Shown: positions 1 to 10,900, counted from the first letter of the stretch. The stretch is DNA of 64,000 nt from Prosapia bicincta (GCA_036971475.1 JBAIZL010000007.1:33407002-33471001), one strand, 5' to 3'. A program made the numbers and translations. Notes: generated by a model from the letters alone, not told the origin.

Positions 1-155
1 TGCATTTTTTTTAGAGCAAATATATGACAATTGCCATAGCTCCTATAATACTTATTACAGATCAATTCTAAGGGCACAATGTGAATCTATGGTCGATGCT
101 GCGTTTATTATGCCTTTTAAATGAGAAATCCATTTTTTGTAGAAATCGCAAAATC

Positions 156-173
156 CATGAACTATAATTCATG
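156..173. repeat. Dyad symmetry within the satellite monomer (representative copy)
   Basis: The 18-mer CATGAACTATAATTCATG pairs with itself at 8 of 9 positions; the only failing pair is C162 with A167. It recurs in almost every monomer of both arrays. A weaker 22-bp dyad at 222-243 (CTTA...TAAG around GATC, 8 of 11 pairs) is the segment into which the 12-kb insertion landed. Short dyads are a known feature of several centromeric satellites that lack a CENP-B box; whether they matter here is inference. Confidence 0.8.
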
Positions 174-3100
174 CATTTTTTTTAGAGCAAATATATGACA
201 ATTGCTATAGCTCCTATAATACTTATTATAGATCAATTCTAAGAGCACAATGCGAATCTATGGTCGATTCTGCGTTTATTATGCCTTTTAAATGAGAAAT
301 CCATTTTTTGTAGATATCGCAAAATCCATGAACTATAATTCATGCATTTGTTTAAGAGCAAATATATGACAATTGCCATAGCTCCTATAATACTTATTAT
401 AGATCAATTCTAAGGGCACAATGCGAATCTATGGTCGATTCTGCGTTTATTATGCCTTTTAAATGAGAAATCCATTTTTTGTAGAAATCGCAAAATCCAT
501 GAACTATAATTCACGCATTTTTTTTAGAGCAAATATATGACAATTGCCATAGCTCCTATAATACTTATTATAGATCAATTCTAAGAGCACAATGCGAATC
601 TATGGTCGATTCTGCGTTTATTATGCCTTTTAAATGAGAAATCCATTTTTTGTAGAAATCGCAAAATCCATGAACTATAATTCATGCATTTATTTTAGAG
701 CAAATATATGACAATTGCCATAGCTCCTATAATACTTATTATAGATCAATTCTAAGTGCACAATGCGAATCTATGGTCGATTCTGCGTTTATTATGCCTT
801 TTAAATGAGAAATCCATTTTTTGTAGAAATCGCAAAATCCATGAACTATAATTCATGCATTTTTTTAGAGAAAATATATGACTATTGTGATAGCTCCTAT
901 AATACTTATTATAGATCAATTCTAAGAGCACAATGTGAATCTATGGTCGATTCTGCGATTATTATGCCTTTTAAATGTGAAATCCATTTTTTGTAGAAAT
1001 CGCAAAATCCATGAACGCTAATTCATGCATTTTTTTAGAGAAAATATATGACAATTGCCATAGCTCCTATAACACTTATTATAGATCAATTCTAAGGGCA
1101 CAACGCGAATCTATGGTCGATTCTGCGTTTATTATGCCTTTTAAATGAGAAATCCATTTTTTGTAGAAATCGCAAAATCCATGTACTATAATTCATGCAT
1201 TTTTTTAGAGCAAATATATGACAATTGCCATAGCTCCTATAATACTTATTATAGATCAATTCTAAGAGCACAATGCGAATCTATGGTCGATTCTGCGTTT
1301 ATTATGCCTTTTAAATGAGAAATCTATTTTTTGTAGAAATCGCAAAATCCATGAACTATTATTCATGCATTTTTTTAGAGAAAATATATGACAATTGCCA
1401 TAGCTCCTATAATACTTATTATAGATCAATTCTAAGAGCACAATGCGAATCTATGGTCGATTCTGCGTTTATTATGCCTTTTAAATGAGAAATCCATTTT
1501 TTGTAGAAATCGCAAAATCCATGAACTATAATTCACGCATTTTTTTTAGAGCAAATATATGACAATTGCCATAGCTCCTATAATACTTATTATAGATCAA
1601 TTCTAAGGGCACAAAGCGAATCTATGGTCGATTCTGCGTTTATTATGCCTTTTAAATAAGAAATCCATCTTTTGTAGAAATCGCAAAATCCATGAACTAT
1701 AATTTATGCATTTTTTTAGAGAAAATATATGACAATTGCCATAGCTCCTATAATACTTATTATAGATCAATTCTAAGAGCACAATGCGAATCTATGGTCG
1801 ATTCTGCGTTTATTATGCCTTTTAAATGAGAAATCCATTTTTTGTAGAAATCGCAAAATCCATGAACTATAATTCATGCATTTATTTTAGAGCAAATATA
1901 TGACAATTGCCATAGCTCCTATAATACTTATTATAGATCAATTCTAAGTGCACAATGCGAATCTATGGTCGATTCTGCGTTTATTATGCCTTTTAAATGA
2001 GAAATCCATTTTTTGTAGAAATCGCAAAATCCATGAACTATAATTCATGCATTTTTTTTATAGCAAATATATGACAATTGCGATAGCTCCTATAATACTT
2101 ATTATAGATCAATTCTAAGTGCACAATGCGAATCTATGGTCGATTCTGCGTTTATTAAGCCTTTTAAATGAGAAATCCATTTTTTCTAGAAATCGCAAAA
2201 TCCATGAACTATAATTCATGCATTTTTTTTAGAGAAAATATATGACATTTGTGATAGCTCCTATAATACTTATTATAGATCAATTCGAAGTGCACAATGC
2301 GAATCTATGGTCGATTCTGCGTTTATTATGCCTTTTAAATGAGAAATCCATTTTTTGTAGAAATCGCAAAATCCATGAACTATAATTCATGCATTTTTTT
2401 TTAGAGCAAATATATGACAATTGCGATAGCTCCTATAATACTTATTATAGATCAATTCTAAGGGCATAACGCGAATCTATGGTCGATTCTGCGTTTATTA
2501 TGCCTTTTAAATGAGAAATCCATTTTTTGTAGAAATCGCAAAATCCATGAACTATAATTCATGCATTTTTTTTAGAGCAAATATATGACAATTGCTATAG
2601 CTCCTATAATACTTATTATAGATCAATTCTAAGAGCACAATGCGAATCTATGGTCGATTCTGCGTTTATTATGCCTTTTAAATGAGAAATCCATTTTTTG
2701 TAGAAATCGCAAAATCCATGAACTATAATTCATGCATTTTTTTAGTGCAAATATATGACAATTGCCATAGCTCCTATAATACTTATTATAGATCAATTCT
2801 AAGGGCACAATGCGAATCTATGGTCGATTCTGCGTTTATTATGCCTTTTAAATAAGAAATCCATTTTTTGTAGAAATCGCAAAATCCATGAACTATAATT
2901 CATGCATTTATTTTAGAGCAACTATATGACAATTGCAATTGCTCCTATAATACTTATTATAGATCAATTCTAAGGGCACAACGCGAATCTATGGTCGATT
3001 CTGCGTTTATTATGCCTTTTAAATGAGAAATCCATTTTTTGTTGAAATCGCAAAATCCATGAACTATAATTCATGCATTTTTTTAGAACAAATATATGAC

Positions 3101-5120
3101 AATTGCCATAGCTCCTATAAAACTTATTATAGATCAATTCTAAGAGCACAATGCGAATCTATGGTCGATTCTGCGTTTATTATGCCTTTTAAATGAGAAA
3201 TCCATTTTTTGTAGAAATCGCAAAATCCTTGAACTATAATTCATGCATTTTTTTAGAGAAAATATATGACAATTGCGATAGCTCCTATAATACTTATTAT
3301 TGATCAATTCTAAGAGCACAATGTGAATCTATGGTCGATTCTGCAATTATTATGCCTTTTAAATGAGAAATCCATTTTTTGTAGAAATCGCAAAATCCAT
3401 GAACTATAATTCATGCATTTTTTTTAGAGCAAATATATGACAATTGCCATAGCTCCTATAATACTTATTATAGATCAATTCTAAGAGCACAATGCGAATC
3501 TATGGTCGATTCTGCGTTTATTATGCCTTTTAAATAAGAAATACATTTTTTGTAGAAATCGCAAAATCCATGAACTATAATTCATGCATTTTTTAGAGCA
3601 AATATATGACAATTGCCATAGCTCCTATAATACTTATTATAGATCAATTCTAAGAGCACAATGCGAATCTATGTTCGATTCTGCGTTTATTATGCCTTTT
3701 AAATGAGAAATCCATTTTTTGTAGAAATCGCAAAATCCATGAACTATAATTCATGCATTTTTTTTTTGAGCAAATATATGACAATTGCCATAGCTCCTAT
3801 AATACTTATTATAGATCAATTCTAAGAGCACAATGCGAATCTATGGTCGATTCTGCGTTTATTATGCCTTTTAAATGAGAAATCCATTTTTTGTAGAAAT
3901 CGCAAATTCCATGAACTATAATTCAAGCATTTTTTTTAGAGCAAATATATGACAATTGCCATAGCTCTTATAATACTTATTATAAATCAATTCTAAGGGC
4001 ACAATGCGAATCTATGGTCGATTCTGCGTTTATTATGCCTTTTAAATGAGAAATATATTTTTTGTAGAAATCGCAAAATCCATGAACTATAATTCATGCA
4101 TTTTTTTTAGAGCAAATATATGACAATTGCCATAGCTCCTATAATACTTATTACAGATCAATTCTAAGGGCACAATGTGAATCTATGGTCGATTCTGCGT
4201 TTATTATACCTTTTAAATGAGAAATCCATTTTTTGTAGAAATCGCAAAATCCATGAACTATAATTCATGCATTTTTTTTAGAGCAAATATATGACAATTG
4301 CCATAGCTCCTATAATACTTATTATAGATCAATTCTAAGAGCACAATGCGAATCTATGGTCGATTCTGCGTTTATTATGCCTTTTAAATGAGAAATCCAT
4401 TTTTTGTAGATATCGCAAAATCCATGAACTATAATTCATGCATTTGTTTAAGAGCAAATATATGACAATTGCCATAGCTCCTATAATACTTATTATAGAT
4501 CAATTCTAAGGGCACAATGCGAATCTATGGACGATTCTGCGTTTATTATGCCTTTTAAATGAGAAATCCATTTTTTGTAGAAATCGCAAAATCCATGAAC
4601 TATAATTCATGAATTTTTTTTAGAGCAAATATATGACAATTGCCATAGCTCCTATAATACTTATTATAGATCAATTCTAAGAGCACAATGTGAATCTATG
4701 GTCGATTCTGCGTTTATTATGCCTTTTAAATGAGAAATCCATTTTTTGTAGAAATCGCTAAATCCATGAACTATAATTCATGCATTTGTTTTAGAGCAAA
4801 TATATGACAATTGCGATAGCTCTTATAATACCTATTATAGATCAATTCTAAGTGCACAATGCGAATCTATGGTCGATTCTGCGTTATTCAAGCTTTTTAA
4901 ATGAGAAATCCATATTTTGTAGAAATCGCAAAATCCATGAACTATAATTCATGCATTTTTTTTAGAGCAAATATATGACAATTGCCATAGCTCCTATAAT
5001 ACTTATTATAGATCAATTCTAAGGGCACAATGCGAATCTATGGTCGATTCTGCGTTTATTATGCCTTTTAAATGAGAAATCCATTTTTTGTAGAAATCGC
5101 AAATTCCATGAACTATAATT

Positions 5121-5348
5121 CATGCATTTTTTTAGAGAAAATATATGACAATTGCCACAGCTCCTATAATACTTATTATAGATCAATTCTAAGAGCACAA
5201 TGTGAATCTATGGTCGATTCTGCGTTTATTATGCTTTTTAAATGAGAAATCCATTTTTTGTAGAAATCGCAAAATCCATGAACTATAATTCATGCATTTT
5301 TTTTAGAGCAAATATATGACAATTGCCATAGCTCCTATAATACTTATT
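5121..5348. repeat. Uninterrupted paralogue of the insertion target monomer
   Basis: This stretch carries the same variant combination as the interrupted monomer: a short T tract, AGAGAAAATATATG, CCACAGCTCC, AATGTGAATC and ATGCTTTTTAAATG. Joining 6146-6202 to 18329 onward gives the same sequence up to about 5348, where GATC here corresponds to AATC in the right flank. It therefore serves as an in-window empty-site reference, 1,025 bp (six monomers) upstream of the insertion. Confidence 0.88.
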
Positions 5349-6196
5349 ATAGATCAATTCTAAGAGCACAATGCGAATCTATGGTCGATTCTGCGTTTAT
5401 TATGCCTTTTAAATGAGAAATCCATTTTTTGTAGAAATCGCAAAATCCATGAACTATAATTCATGCATTTTTTTTAGAGCAAATATATGACAATTTCCAT
5501 ATCTCCTATAATACTTATTATAGATCAATTCTAAGTTCACAATGCGAATCTATGGTCGATTCTGCGTTTATTATGCCTTTTAAATGAGAAATCCATTTTT
5601 TGTAGAAATCGCAAATTCCATGAACTATAATTCATGCATTTTTTTTAGAGCAAATATATGACAATTGCCATAGCTCCTATAATACTTATTATAAATCAAT
5701 TCTAAGGGCACAATGCGAATCTATGGTCGATTCTGCGTTTATTATGCCTTTTAAATGAGAAATCCATTTTTTGTAGAAATCGCAAAATCCATGAACTATA
5801 ATTCATGCATTTTTTTTAGAGCAAATATATGACAATTGCGATAGCTCTTATAATACCTATTATAGATCAATTCTAAGTGCACAATGCGAATCTATGGTCG
5901 ATTCTGCGTTATTCAAGCTTTTTAAATGAGAAATCCATATTTTGTAGAAATCGCAAAATCCATGAACTATAATTCATGCATTTTTTTTAGAGCAAATATA
6001 TGACAATTGCCATAGCTCCAATAATACTTATTATAGATCAATTCTAAGGGCACAATGCGAATCTATGGTCGATTCTGCGTTTATTATGCCTTTTAAATGA
6101 GAAATCCATTTTTTGTAGAAATCGCAAATTCCATGAACTATAATTCATGCATTTTTTTAGAGAAAATATATGACAATTGCCACAGCTCCTATAATA

Positions 6197-6202
6197 CTTA
6201 TT
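6197..6202 (+). repeat. Target-site duplication, left copy (CTTATT)
   Basis: CTTATT immediately precedes the first base of the insertion and is repeated directly at 18323-18328. The uninterrupted satellite reads AATA-CTTATT-ATAGATC, so deleting the insertion plus one copy restores a normal monomer exactly. The duplication cannot be extended leftward: the base before this copy is A, while the base before the right copy is the element's terminal T. Confidence 0.88.
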
Positions 6203-6243
6203 AGTAGGAATTGTGGTAGTTTGGCGCGGACCCACCCCTAACT

Positions 6244-6688
6244 CGGCCGCTACGTAACCTAGGACTATAGGGGTAGTTTTGGATGATGCCCAAGGTCATC
6301 CCGACCTCGACCCCAGACCCGGGGGTGGTTTCGACCACGTTCAGGGGGGTAGGGGGTAGTTTTTTCGAAAAAAAAAAAACAAAATCGGCCGCTACGTAAC
6401 CTAGGACTACAGGGGTAGTTTCGGATGATGCGGGCGGACGTCCTGACCCTGACCGTAGCTTTGGGGGTGGTTTCGACCACGTCTAGAGGGGTAGGGGGCA
6501 GTTTTTCGAAAAAATTTAACTTCAAGCCACTAACCTAAGCTAGCCAAATTGTATCAAACCTAACCTAACCGAAGTGTAGGGGGTGACCCCAGCTACGTTC
6601 AGGACCCTCCCCGGCGGATGCTCCGGGGGTAGATTGGGGGTGGGGCGAATTTCGATAAAATTTTGGAACATGTGCGTTGTCCGATATG
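6244..6688. repeat. Subterminal modules A and B (left arm)
   Basis: Two GC-rich copies start with CGGCCGCTACGTAACCTAGG at 6244 and 6386 (period 142). Each continues with GGGGTAGTTT, GGATGATGC, a variable GC-rich tract, GGGGGTGGTTTCGACCACG and TTTTTCGAAAAA. Module B then runs on through CTAACCTAAGCTAGCCAAA, a CCTAA run and GGGGGTGACC. Mirror copies lie at 17837-18281. The dense repeats near the terminus look like subterminal transposase-binding repeats of DNA transposons, but that role is inferred. Confidence 0.8.
6557..6570 (-). repeat. TTAGG-type run, left arm copy 1
   Basis: AACCTAACCTAACC is just under three units of CCTAA, which on the minus strand is TTAGG, the arthropod telomeric unit. 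Mirror copy at 17955-17968. It lies at the same place inside module B as the next copy does in module C, so it is part of the module rather than an independent telomere tract. Confidence 0.6.
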
Positions 6689-6689
6689 G

Positions 6690-6985
6690 TGCGTAACCTA
6701 GGACTATAGGGGTAGTTTCGGGTGATGCAGAGGCCTGACGCTGACCCTCACCCAACCCTAAGGGCGGTTTTGACCATGCCTAGAGGGGTGGTAAATGGAA
6801 AAAACTAATTCCAACTAGCTAACCTAAGCTAGCCAAAATGGATCAAACCTAACCTAACCTACGTAAAGGGGGTGACCACGGCTACGTTCAGGACCAACAC
6901 CGGGGGTAGCTCCGGGGGTGGATTGGGGGTGGGGGGTAGTTTTCGAAAAAAATTTGGAAAATCGTGCCTTGACCGATAGGGTGAG
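6690..6985. repeat. Subterminal module C (left arm)
   Basis: A diverged copy of module B: GCGTAACCTAGGACTATAGG, GGGTGATGC, CCTAGAGGGGTGG, CTAACCTAAGCTAGCCAAAA (289 bp after the same motif at 6531), a CCTAA run, GGGGGTGACC and GCTACGTTCAGGACC. Mirror copy at 17540-17835. A 61-codon open frame starting at 6918 is a shadow of this repeat and the next one; no protein similarity is recognisable. Confidence 0.75.
6845..6860 (-). repeat. TTAGG-type run, left arm copy 2
   Basis: AAACCTAACCTAACCT contains about three CCTAA units, in the equivalent position of module C. Mirror copy at 17665-17680. Confidence 0.6.
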
Positions 6986-7020
6986 TCTAGAGTGTATTAT
7001 TGCGTCGGTAGGGGTAGTTT

Positions 7021-7250
7021 CACCTAGGGGTAGTTTTTACAAAAAATATGAAATTGCCAAAAATCGACCGGCTGGATCAACAGACAGTATGGGATACGTG
7101 TAGAGTCCATTTTGGACCGTTGCGGGGGCCGTTTCACCTAGGGGTAGTTTTACAAAAAATATGAAATTGCCGAAAATCGATCGGTTGAATCAAATGACCG
7201 TATATGGTATGGTTAAAGTCCATCTTGGTGGGCTGTGGGGGCGGGTGCAC
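7021..7250. repeat. 114-bp tandem duplication (left arm)
   Basis: CACCTAGGGGTAGTTTT, ACAAAAAATATGAAATTGCC and AAATCGA-CGG-TGAATCAA recur at 7021 and 7135. A third, more diverged copy of its second half (ATATATGAAATTACCC, GATCGGTTAGATCAAACGACC) sits near 8270-8315. Mirror at 17275-17504. Confidence 0.75.
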
Positions 7251-7280
7251 CTGTTTTCAGATTGTCAAAAATAATCGGGG

Positions 7281-8240
7281 TCCTAGGTAAAATCCATCCG
7301 GGCATTAGTTAAAGCCGCCAAGGCAGAGCCAATATGGAGCACGCACTCGGTTAAAGCCAATCCGAGCCCAGCCACCCGGCAGCTAGGCCTTAGGTAAAGC
7401 TAACACGGAGCTAGCCCTCGGGTACGGACATCTCAAGGCCGATCCTTAGGTAAAGTAACCCCGGAATAGCTCCGGTGGTGGGGGTAACTTTTGGAAAGAT
7501 TTAACGGTTATCTGATGACGTATCAGCGCTTGAGCGAGTCTAGGCAAGTAGTAGGCTCACCCTAACTATAGTGGTCTACCCCTAAATGATGTGGCTGATG
7601 CAGGGCAAGGGGCAAACCTGCAGAGTTAACACACTATCTTGGAGGTAGACCCACCCAAACCTCAGGCATAGCATCCCTGCAGCGGGGATTTAGCCAACCC
7701 AAGACAGGCCCTTAAGTAAAGCCACCCGAGGAAAAGGCTTAAGGTAAAGCTACCTTTGAGCCTGGTCTTAGGTAAAGCCTCTTTGGAGGTAGACCTTAAG
7801 TAAAGCTACCCAAGAGTCCGGCCAGGCTGGTTGCTATATCAATTACAACCTATCGACCAAGACAAATACCTCCACCAAGTCCTAGGTAAAGCTACCACGG
7901 AGTTAGACCTTAGGTAAAGCTAACAAGGAGCAAGGCCTCGGGTAAAAGCTATCCCGAAGCCACGCCCTAGGTAAAGTAACCCATGAACTAGACCTCCGGT
8001 AAAGCTACCACGGAGTTAAACCCTAGGTAAAGCTAACACGAAGCAAAGCCTCGGGTAAAAGCTATCCCGAAGTCATGCCCTAGGTAAAGCTACCATTGAG
8101 GCAGACCATCGGTAAAGCTACCACGGAGTCGGGGCTTAGGTAAAGCTACCATGGAGTTAGACCATAGTTAAAGCAAACACGGAGCAAGGACTCAGGTAAA
8201 AGCCATCTCGAAGCCTGCCGATAGGTAAAGTAACCCTGGA
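7281..8240. repeat. Degenerate 28-29-bp minisatellite (left arm), interrupted
   Basis: The recurring unit is TAGGTAAAGCTACCACGGAG plus a variable TTAGACC-like tail; clear units are 28-29 bp (for example around 7885-7990). Two array segments, about 7281-7465 and 7690-8240, are separated by a non-repetitive insert at 7466-7689. Units alternate between GTAAAGCTACC, GTAAAGCTAACACGGAG and GGTAAAAGCTATCCCGAAG types, giving a weak multi-unit super-period. Mirror array at 16285-17244. No protein or RNA function is recognisable. Confidence 0.8.
7466..7689. other. Non-repetitive interval inside the minisatellite (left arm)
   Basis: No gene or tandem repeat is seen. It contains TCTGATGACGTA and CTACCCCTAAAT, which recur in a diverged copy at about 8880-8940, so this is an older dispersed duplication within the arm. 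Mirror at 16836-17059. Confidence 0.5.
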
Positions 8241-8509
8241 TTCAGGCATCAAGTGGGGGGTGGTTACCAAATAATATATGAAATTACCCAAAAATGATCG
8301 GTTAGATCAAACGACCAACGACCTACATAGAGTTCAAATAGTCAACAAGTTGAATCAACTAATCACAACGCAGGGGCCCGGTAGGCCCACGTAAACGGTC
8401 AATGTAAGACGAGATGGCCTATATAACGTGTTAAACCAATATATATGACAGCCCACATAATGTGTTAAACAAATATGCAAGCCTACATACATACTATGCT
8501 AGGCTGACA
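8241..8509. other. Spacer with diverged copies of arm repeats (left arm)
   Basis: Starts with a GT-rich GGGGGGTGG stretch and a diverged copy of the 7145-7200 segment, then the motif CATAATGTGTTAAACAAATA, which recurs near 8655, 9420, 9960 and 10545. No coding potential. Mirror at 16016-16284. Confidence 0.5.
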
Positions 8510-8630
8510 TACTATGTCGGTAAATCACCGGCCAAAGCCTATATGAACTGAGATAGTTTCACCTCATATATCAGGTAGAACCACTGGCAGGCCACCGTAT
8601 AATATGGGGAGTACTATAAGGTATAGCTAA
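8510..8630. repeat. ACTATGTCGG block, copy 1 (left arm)
   Basis: A block starting TACTATGTCGGTAAA, then CCGGCC, GCCTATATGA, TATCAGGTAGAACC, CGTATAATA, GTACTATA-GGTATAGCTA. It is the first of four copies, at 8510, 8728, 9488 and 10194. Mirror at 15895-16015. Confidence 0.75.
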
Positions 8631-8727
8631 ACCAATATATACGATAGCCCACATAATGTGTTAAACAAATACGCAAGCTTGCATACATACTATGCTAGGC
8701 CTACATACATGAATCCCTAAATGCGCC

Positions 8728-8870
8728 TACTATGTCGGTAAATCACTGGCCACAGCCTATATGAACTGAGATAGTTTCACCTCATATATCAGGTAGAACC
8801 TGGCAATCGTATAATATAGGAAGTACTATAAGGTACATCTACCAATGCACAACCTATCAAGCCCATGTAA
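8728..8870. repeat. ACTATGTCGG block, copy 2 (left arm)
   Basis: Same order of motifs as copy 1, ending in an AATGCACAACCTATCAAGCC tail that the two later copies also share in diverged form. Mirror at 15655-15797. Confidence 0.75.
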
Positions 8871-8940
8871 AGATATAATATATCTGATGACGTACGAGCG
8901 ACATGCGCACCTATAACCAGAGTGGCCTACCCCTAAATAA

Positions 8941-9172
8941 CATAGAAGAAGTAAGGATATGGACAGATAGGAGAAGCAAGGACCTGTACCGATAAAAAGA
9001 GCAAATACCTAGACAGATAGAAGAAGCAAGGACCTGTACCGATGGAAGAAGCAAGTACATGGACTGATAGAAGAAGCAAGGACCTGGACCGATAAAAGAA
9101 ACAAGCACCTGGGCAGATAGAAGAAGCAGGTACTTGGACAGATAGTAGAAGTAAGCACCTGGACAGACAGAA
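8941..9172. repeat. 25-bp minisatellite (left arm)
   Basis: Nine to ten copies of a 25-bp unit close to GATAGAAGAAGCAAGGACCT plus GGACC, with GATAAAAGAA, GTACC and GGACA variants alternating. Mirror at 15353-15584. Because 25 is not a multiple of three, each unit shifts frame. This makes overlapping leucine/serine/valine-rich open frames on the complementary strand (8911-9180 and 9009-9206); they are translations of the repeat, not genes. Confidence 0.9.
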
Positions 9173-9487
9173 GAACCCAAGGCCTACATATATAATCAGA
9201 AATCAATGTAAATAATCAAATAGCCTCAATGGATATATCCTATAGCTGCAAATGTATCTAGATATAAAAGTATATATGGAGAAACACTAATAAAGAGGCC
9301 CCTCACAAAACGTGAATAAATATATGTTATAAAACGATCCTAAAACGGTGCTAAACCAACATGCATGCTATCATACATATTCGTATATACCGTGTTAAGC
9401 CTACATACGTGATAGTCCACATAATGTGTTAAACAAATATGCATGTAAACCTGCATACATACTATGCTAAGCCGACTTACATGGGCC
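9173..9487. other. AT-rich interval of dispersed arm motifs (left arm)
   Basis: No gene seen. It holds scattered copies of GTGTTAAACAAATATGCATG and CATACTATGCTAAGCC, which also occur in the neighbouring duplication. Mirror at 15038-15352. Confidence 0.5.
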
Positions 9488-10900
9488 TACTATGTCGGTA
9501 AACCGCCGGCCAAGGCCTATATGATCTAAGCCTGACACACATTTACACCTCGTCTATCAGGTAGAACCTGGCAACCGTATAATAGGGGAAGTACTATATG
9601 GTATAGCTAACAATGCATAACCTATCACGCCCATCACGGTCAACAAATATTACAATATAATTTAAGAAAAAGTCGAGCAACCTATATACACACAGTGCTA
9701 AGCCAACATTCAGGCATATATACTATGTTAAAACAGCGTGCAATATACTCTAAATAGCCAAATATACGTTGTTAAACCAATATGCAGGTTAACCTATATA
9801 CATCCTGTATTAGGCAAATATCCCCGTTACCCACATAGGCCTATGTTAAGCCAGGATGAATGATTGCCCTTATAGCGTGTTAAATAAATATGCGTGTAAA
9901 CCAAATAAATACTATGCTAAGCCAACATGCATGCTATCATACTATGTTAAGCCTACATAATGTGTTAAACAAACATGTGTGTAAGCCAGCATAGATATTA
10001 TGCTAAGCCGACATGGGCCTGAACACATTATATCCAATGCATAGGTTAGCTAAAGGGCTATCACACACTATCCTACAGGTACCACATAATACCTGATCAA
10101 TAACACATAGTATCCAATGCATAGCCTGACGAAGGTTTAATATATAGTATCCAAAGGCCCCGCTAACGATTAACACGTTGTATCCATAAGGCCTACTATG
10201 TCGGTAAACCGCCGGCCAAGGCCTATATGATCAGAGTCCGACACACATTTACACCTCGTCTATCAGGTAGAACCTCAGGCAAGGGGCTGTATAATACGGT
10301 AAGTACTATATCGTATAGCTAATAAGGCATAACCTATCACGCCCATGACGGTCAGCAAATACTACAATATAATTAAAAAAAAGTTGCGCAACCTATATAC
10401 ATACAGTGCTAACCAATATAGGCTTATATACTATGTTAGGCCCGCATACGTAATTACCCTATATAGTGTGTTAAATAAATATGCGTGTAAACCAAATAAA
10501 TACTATGCTAGGCCTACATGCATGCTATCATACTATGTTAGGCCTACATAACGTGTTAAACATATATGTGTGTAAGCCTGCATAGATATTATGCTAAGAA
10601 GACATGGGCCTACAAAGTATAACACATTCAGTGCATAGTTTAGCTAATGGATATCACACACTAACCCACAAGCTGCCCACAAATTACCACATAATACCAG
10701 ATACATAGCCCGGATAATCATTAACGCATAGCGGCCGATGCAAGTCATGACTAGGGCTAACACAACATATTCAAACCATAGCCTGACTACGGCTAACACA
10801 TAGTATCCGATGAGAAGTATGAATACAAAGTAACACATAATATCCGTTGCATAGCTCGGCTAAAGTTCGTCATATAGCACCCGAAGTATAGCTTGACAAA
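9488..10900. repeat. 706-bp tandem duplication (left arm)
   Basis: Copy 1 (about 9488-10193) and copy 2 (about 10194-10900) share the same order of landmarks: TACTATGTCGGTAAACCGCC, TCAGGTAGAACCT, CATAACCTATCACGCCCAT, an A-rich CAATATAATT tract, GCAACCTATATACA, AGTGCTAA, TATACTATGTTA, GTGTTAAATAAATATGCGTG, and ACACATAGTATCC-type units. Copies differ by substitutions and small indels, so the duplication is older than the identical arm pair. Short open frames at 10345-10551 and 10644-10838 arise by chance from it. Mirror at 13625-15037. Confidence 0.78.

Larger units (their letters stand above)
1..6202. repeat. 171-bp satellite array, left flank
   Basis: About 36 head-to-tail copies of an AT-rich monomer of about 171 bp (the first two start points, at positions 1 and 172, are 171 bp apart). 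Each monomer has an oligo-T tract after TGCA, an ATATATGACAATTG segment, CTCCTATAATACTTATTATAG, GGTCGATTCTGCG and a dyad CATGAACTATAATTCATG. Copies differ by scattered substitutions, by T-tract length, and by diagnostic variants such as GCGTTATTCAAGC near 4883 and 5907. Blocks of several monomers recur: about 4.8-5.25 kb matches 5.82-6.2 kb at an offset of 1,025 bp (six monomers). Because 171 is divisible by three, reading frame is kept between monomers, but every frame meets a stop roughly once per monomer, so the short ORFs are not genes. Length resembles centromeric satellites generally; function is inferred only. Confidence 0.97.

Noticed and set aside
805..996. Open frames of 60-73 codons throughout the satellite (for example 805-996, 19076-19267, 45417-45638, 59629-59847)
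   Set aside because: They read the same monomer again and again, exist only where a variant removes a stop, and do not recur in every copy. They are repeat translations with no recognisable domain.
1..6202. CRISPR array
   Set aside because: Regular repeats but no unique spacers: the whole 171-bp unit is repeated, and no cas-like gene is present.
6557..6860. Interstitial telomere or chromosome-fusion site
   Set aside because: Runs are only about three units long and sit inside repeated modules; a fusion site would show longer opposed arrays.
6265..7103. Open frames at 6265-6525, 6540-6755 and 6918-7103 and their mirror images
   Set aside because: They span GC-rich subterminal repeats, have low-complexity proline/threonine/arginine-rich or mixed products, lack any family motif, and one right-arm frame runs into satellite.
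8911..9206. Leucine-rich hydrophobic frames that could be read as membrane proteins
   Set aside because: They are translations of the 25-bp minisatellite in two frames.
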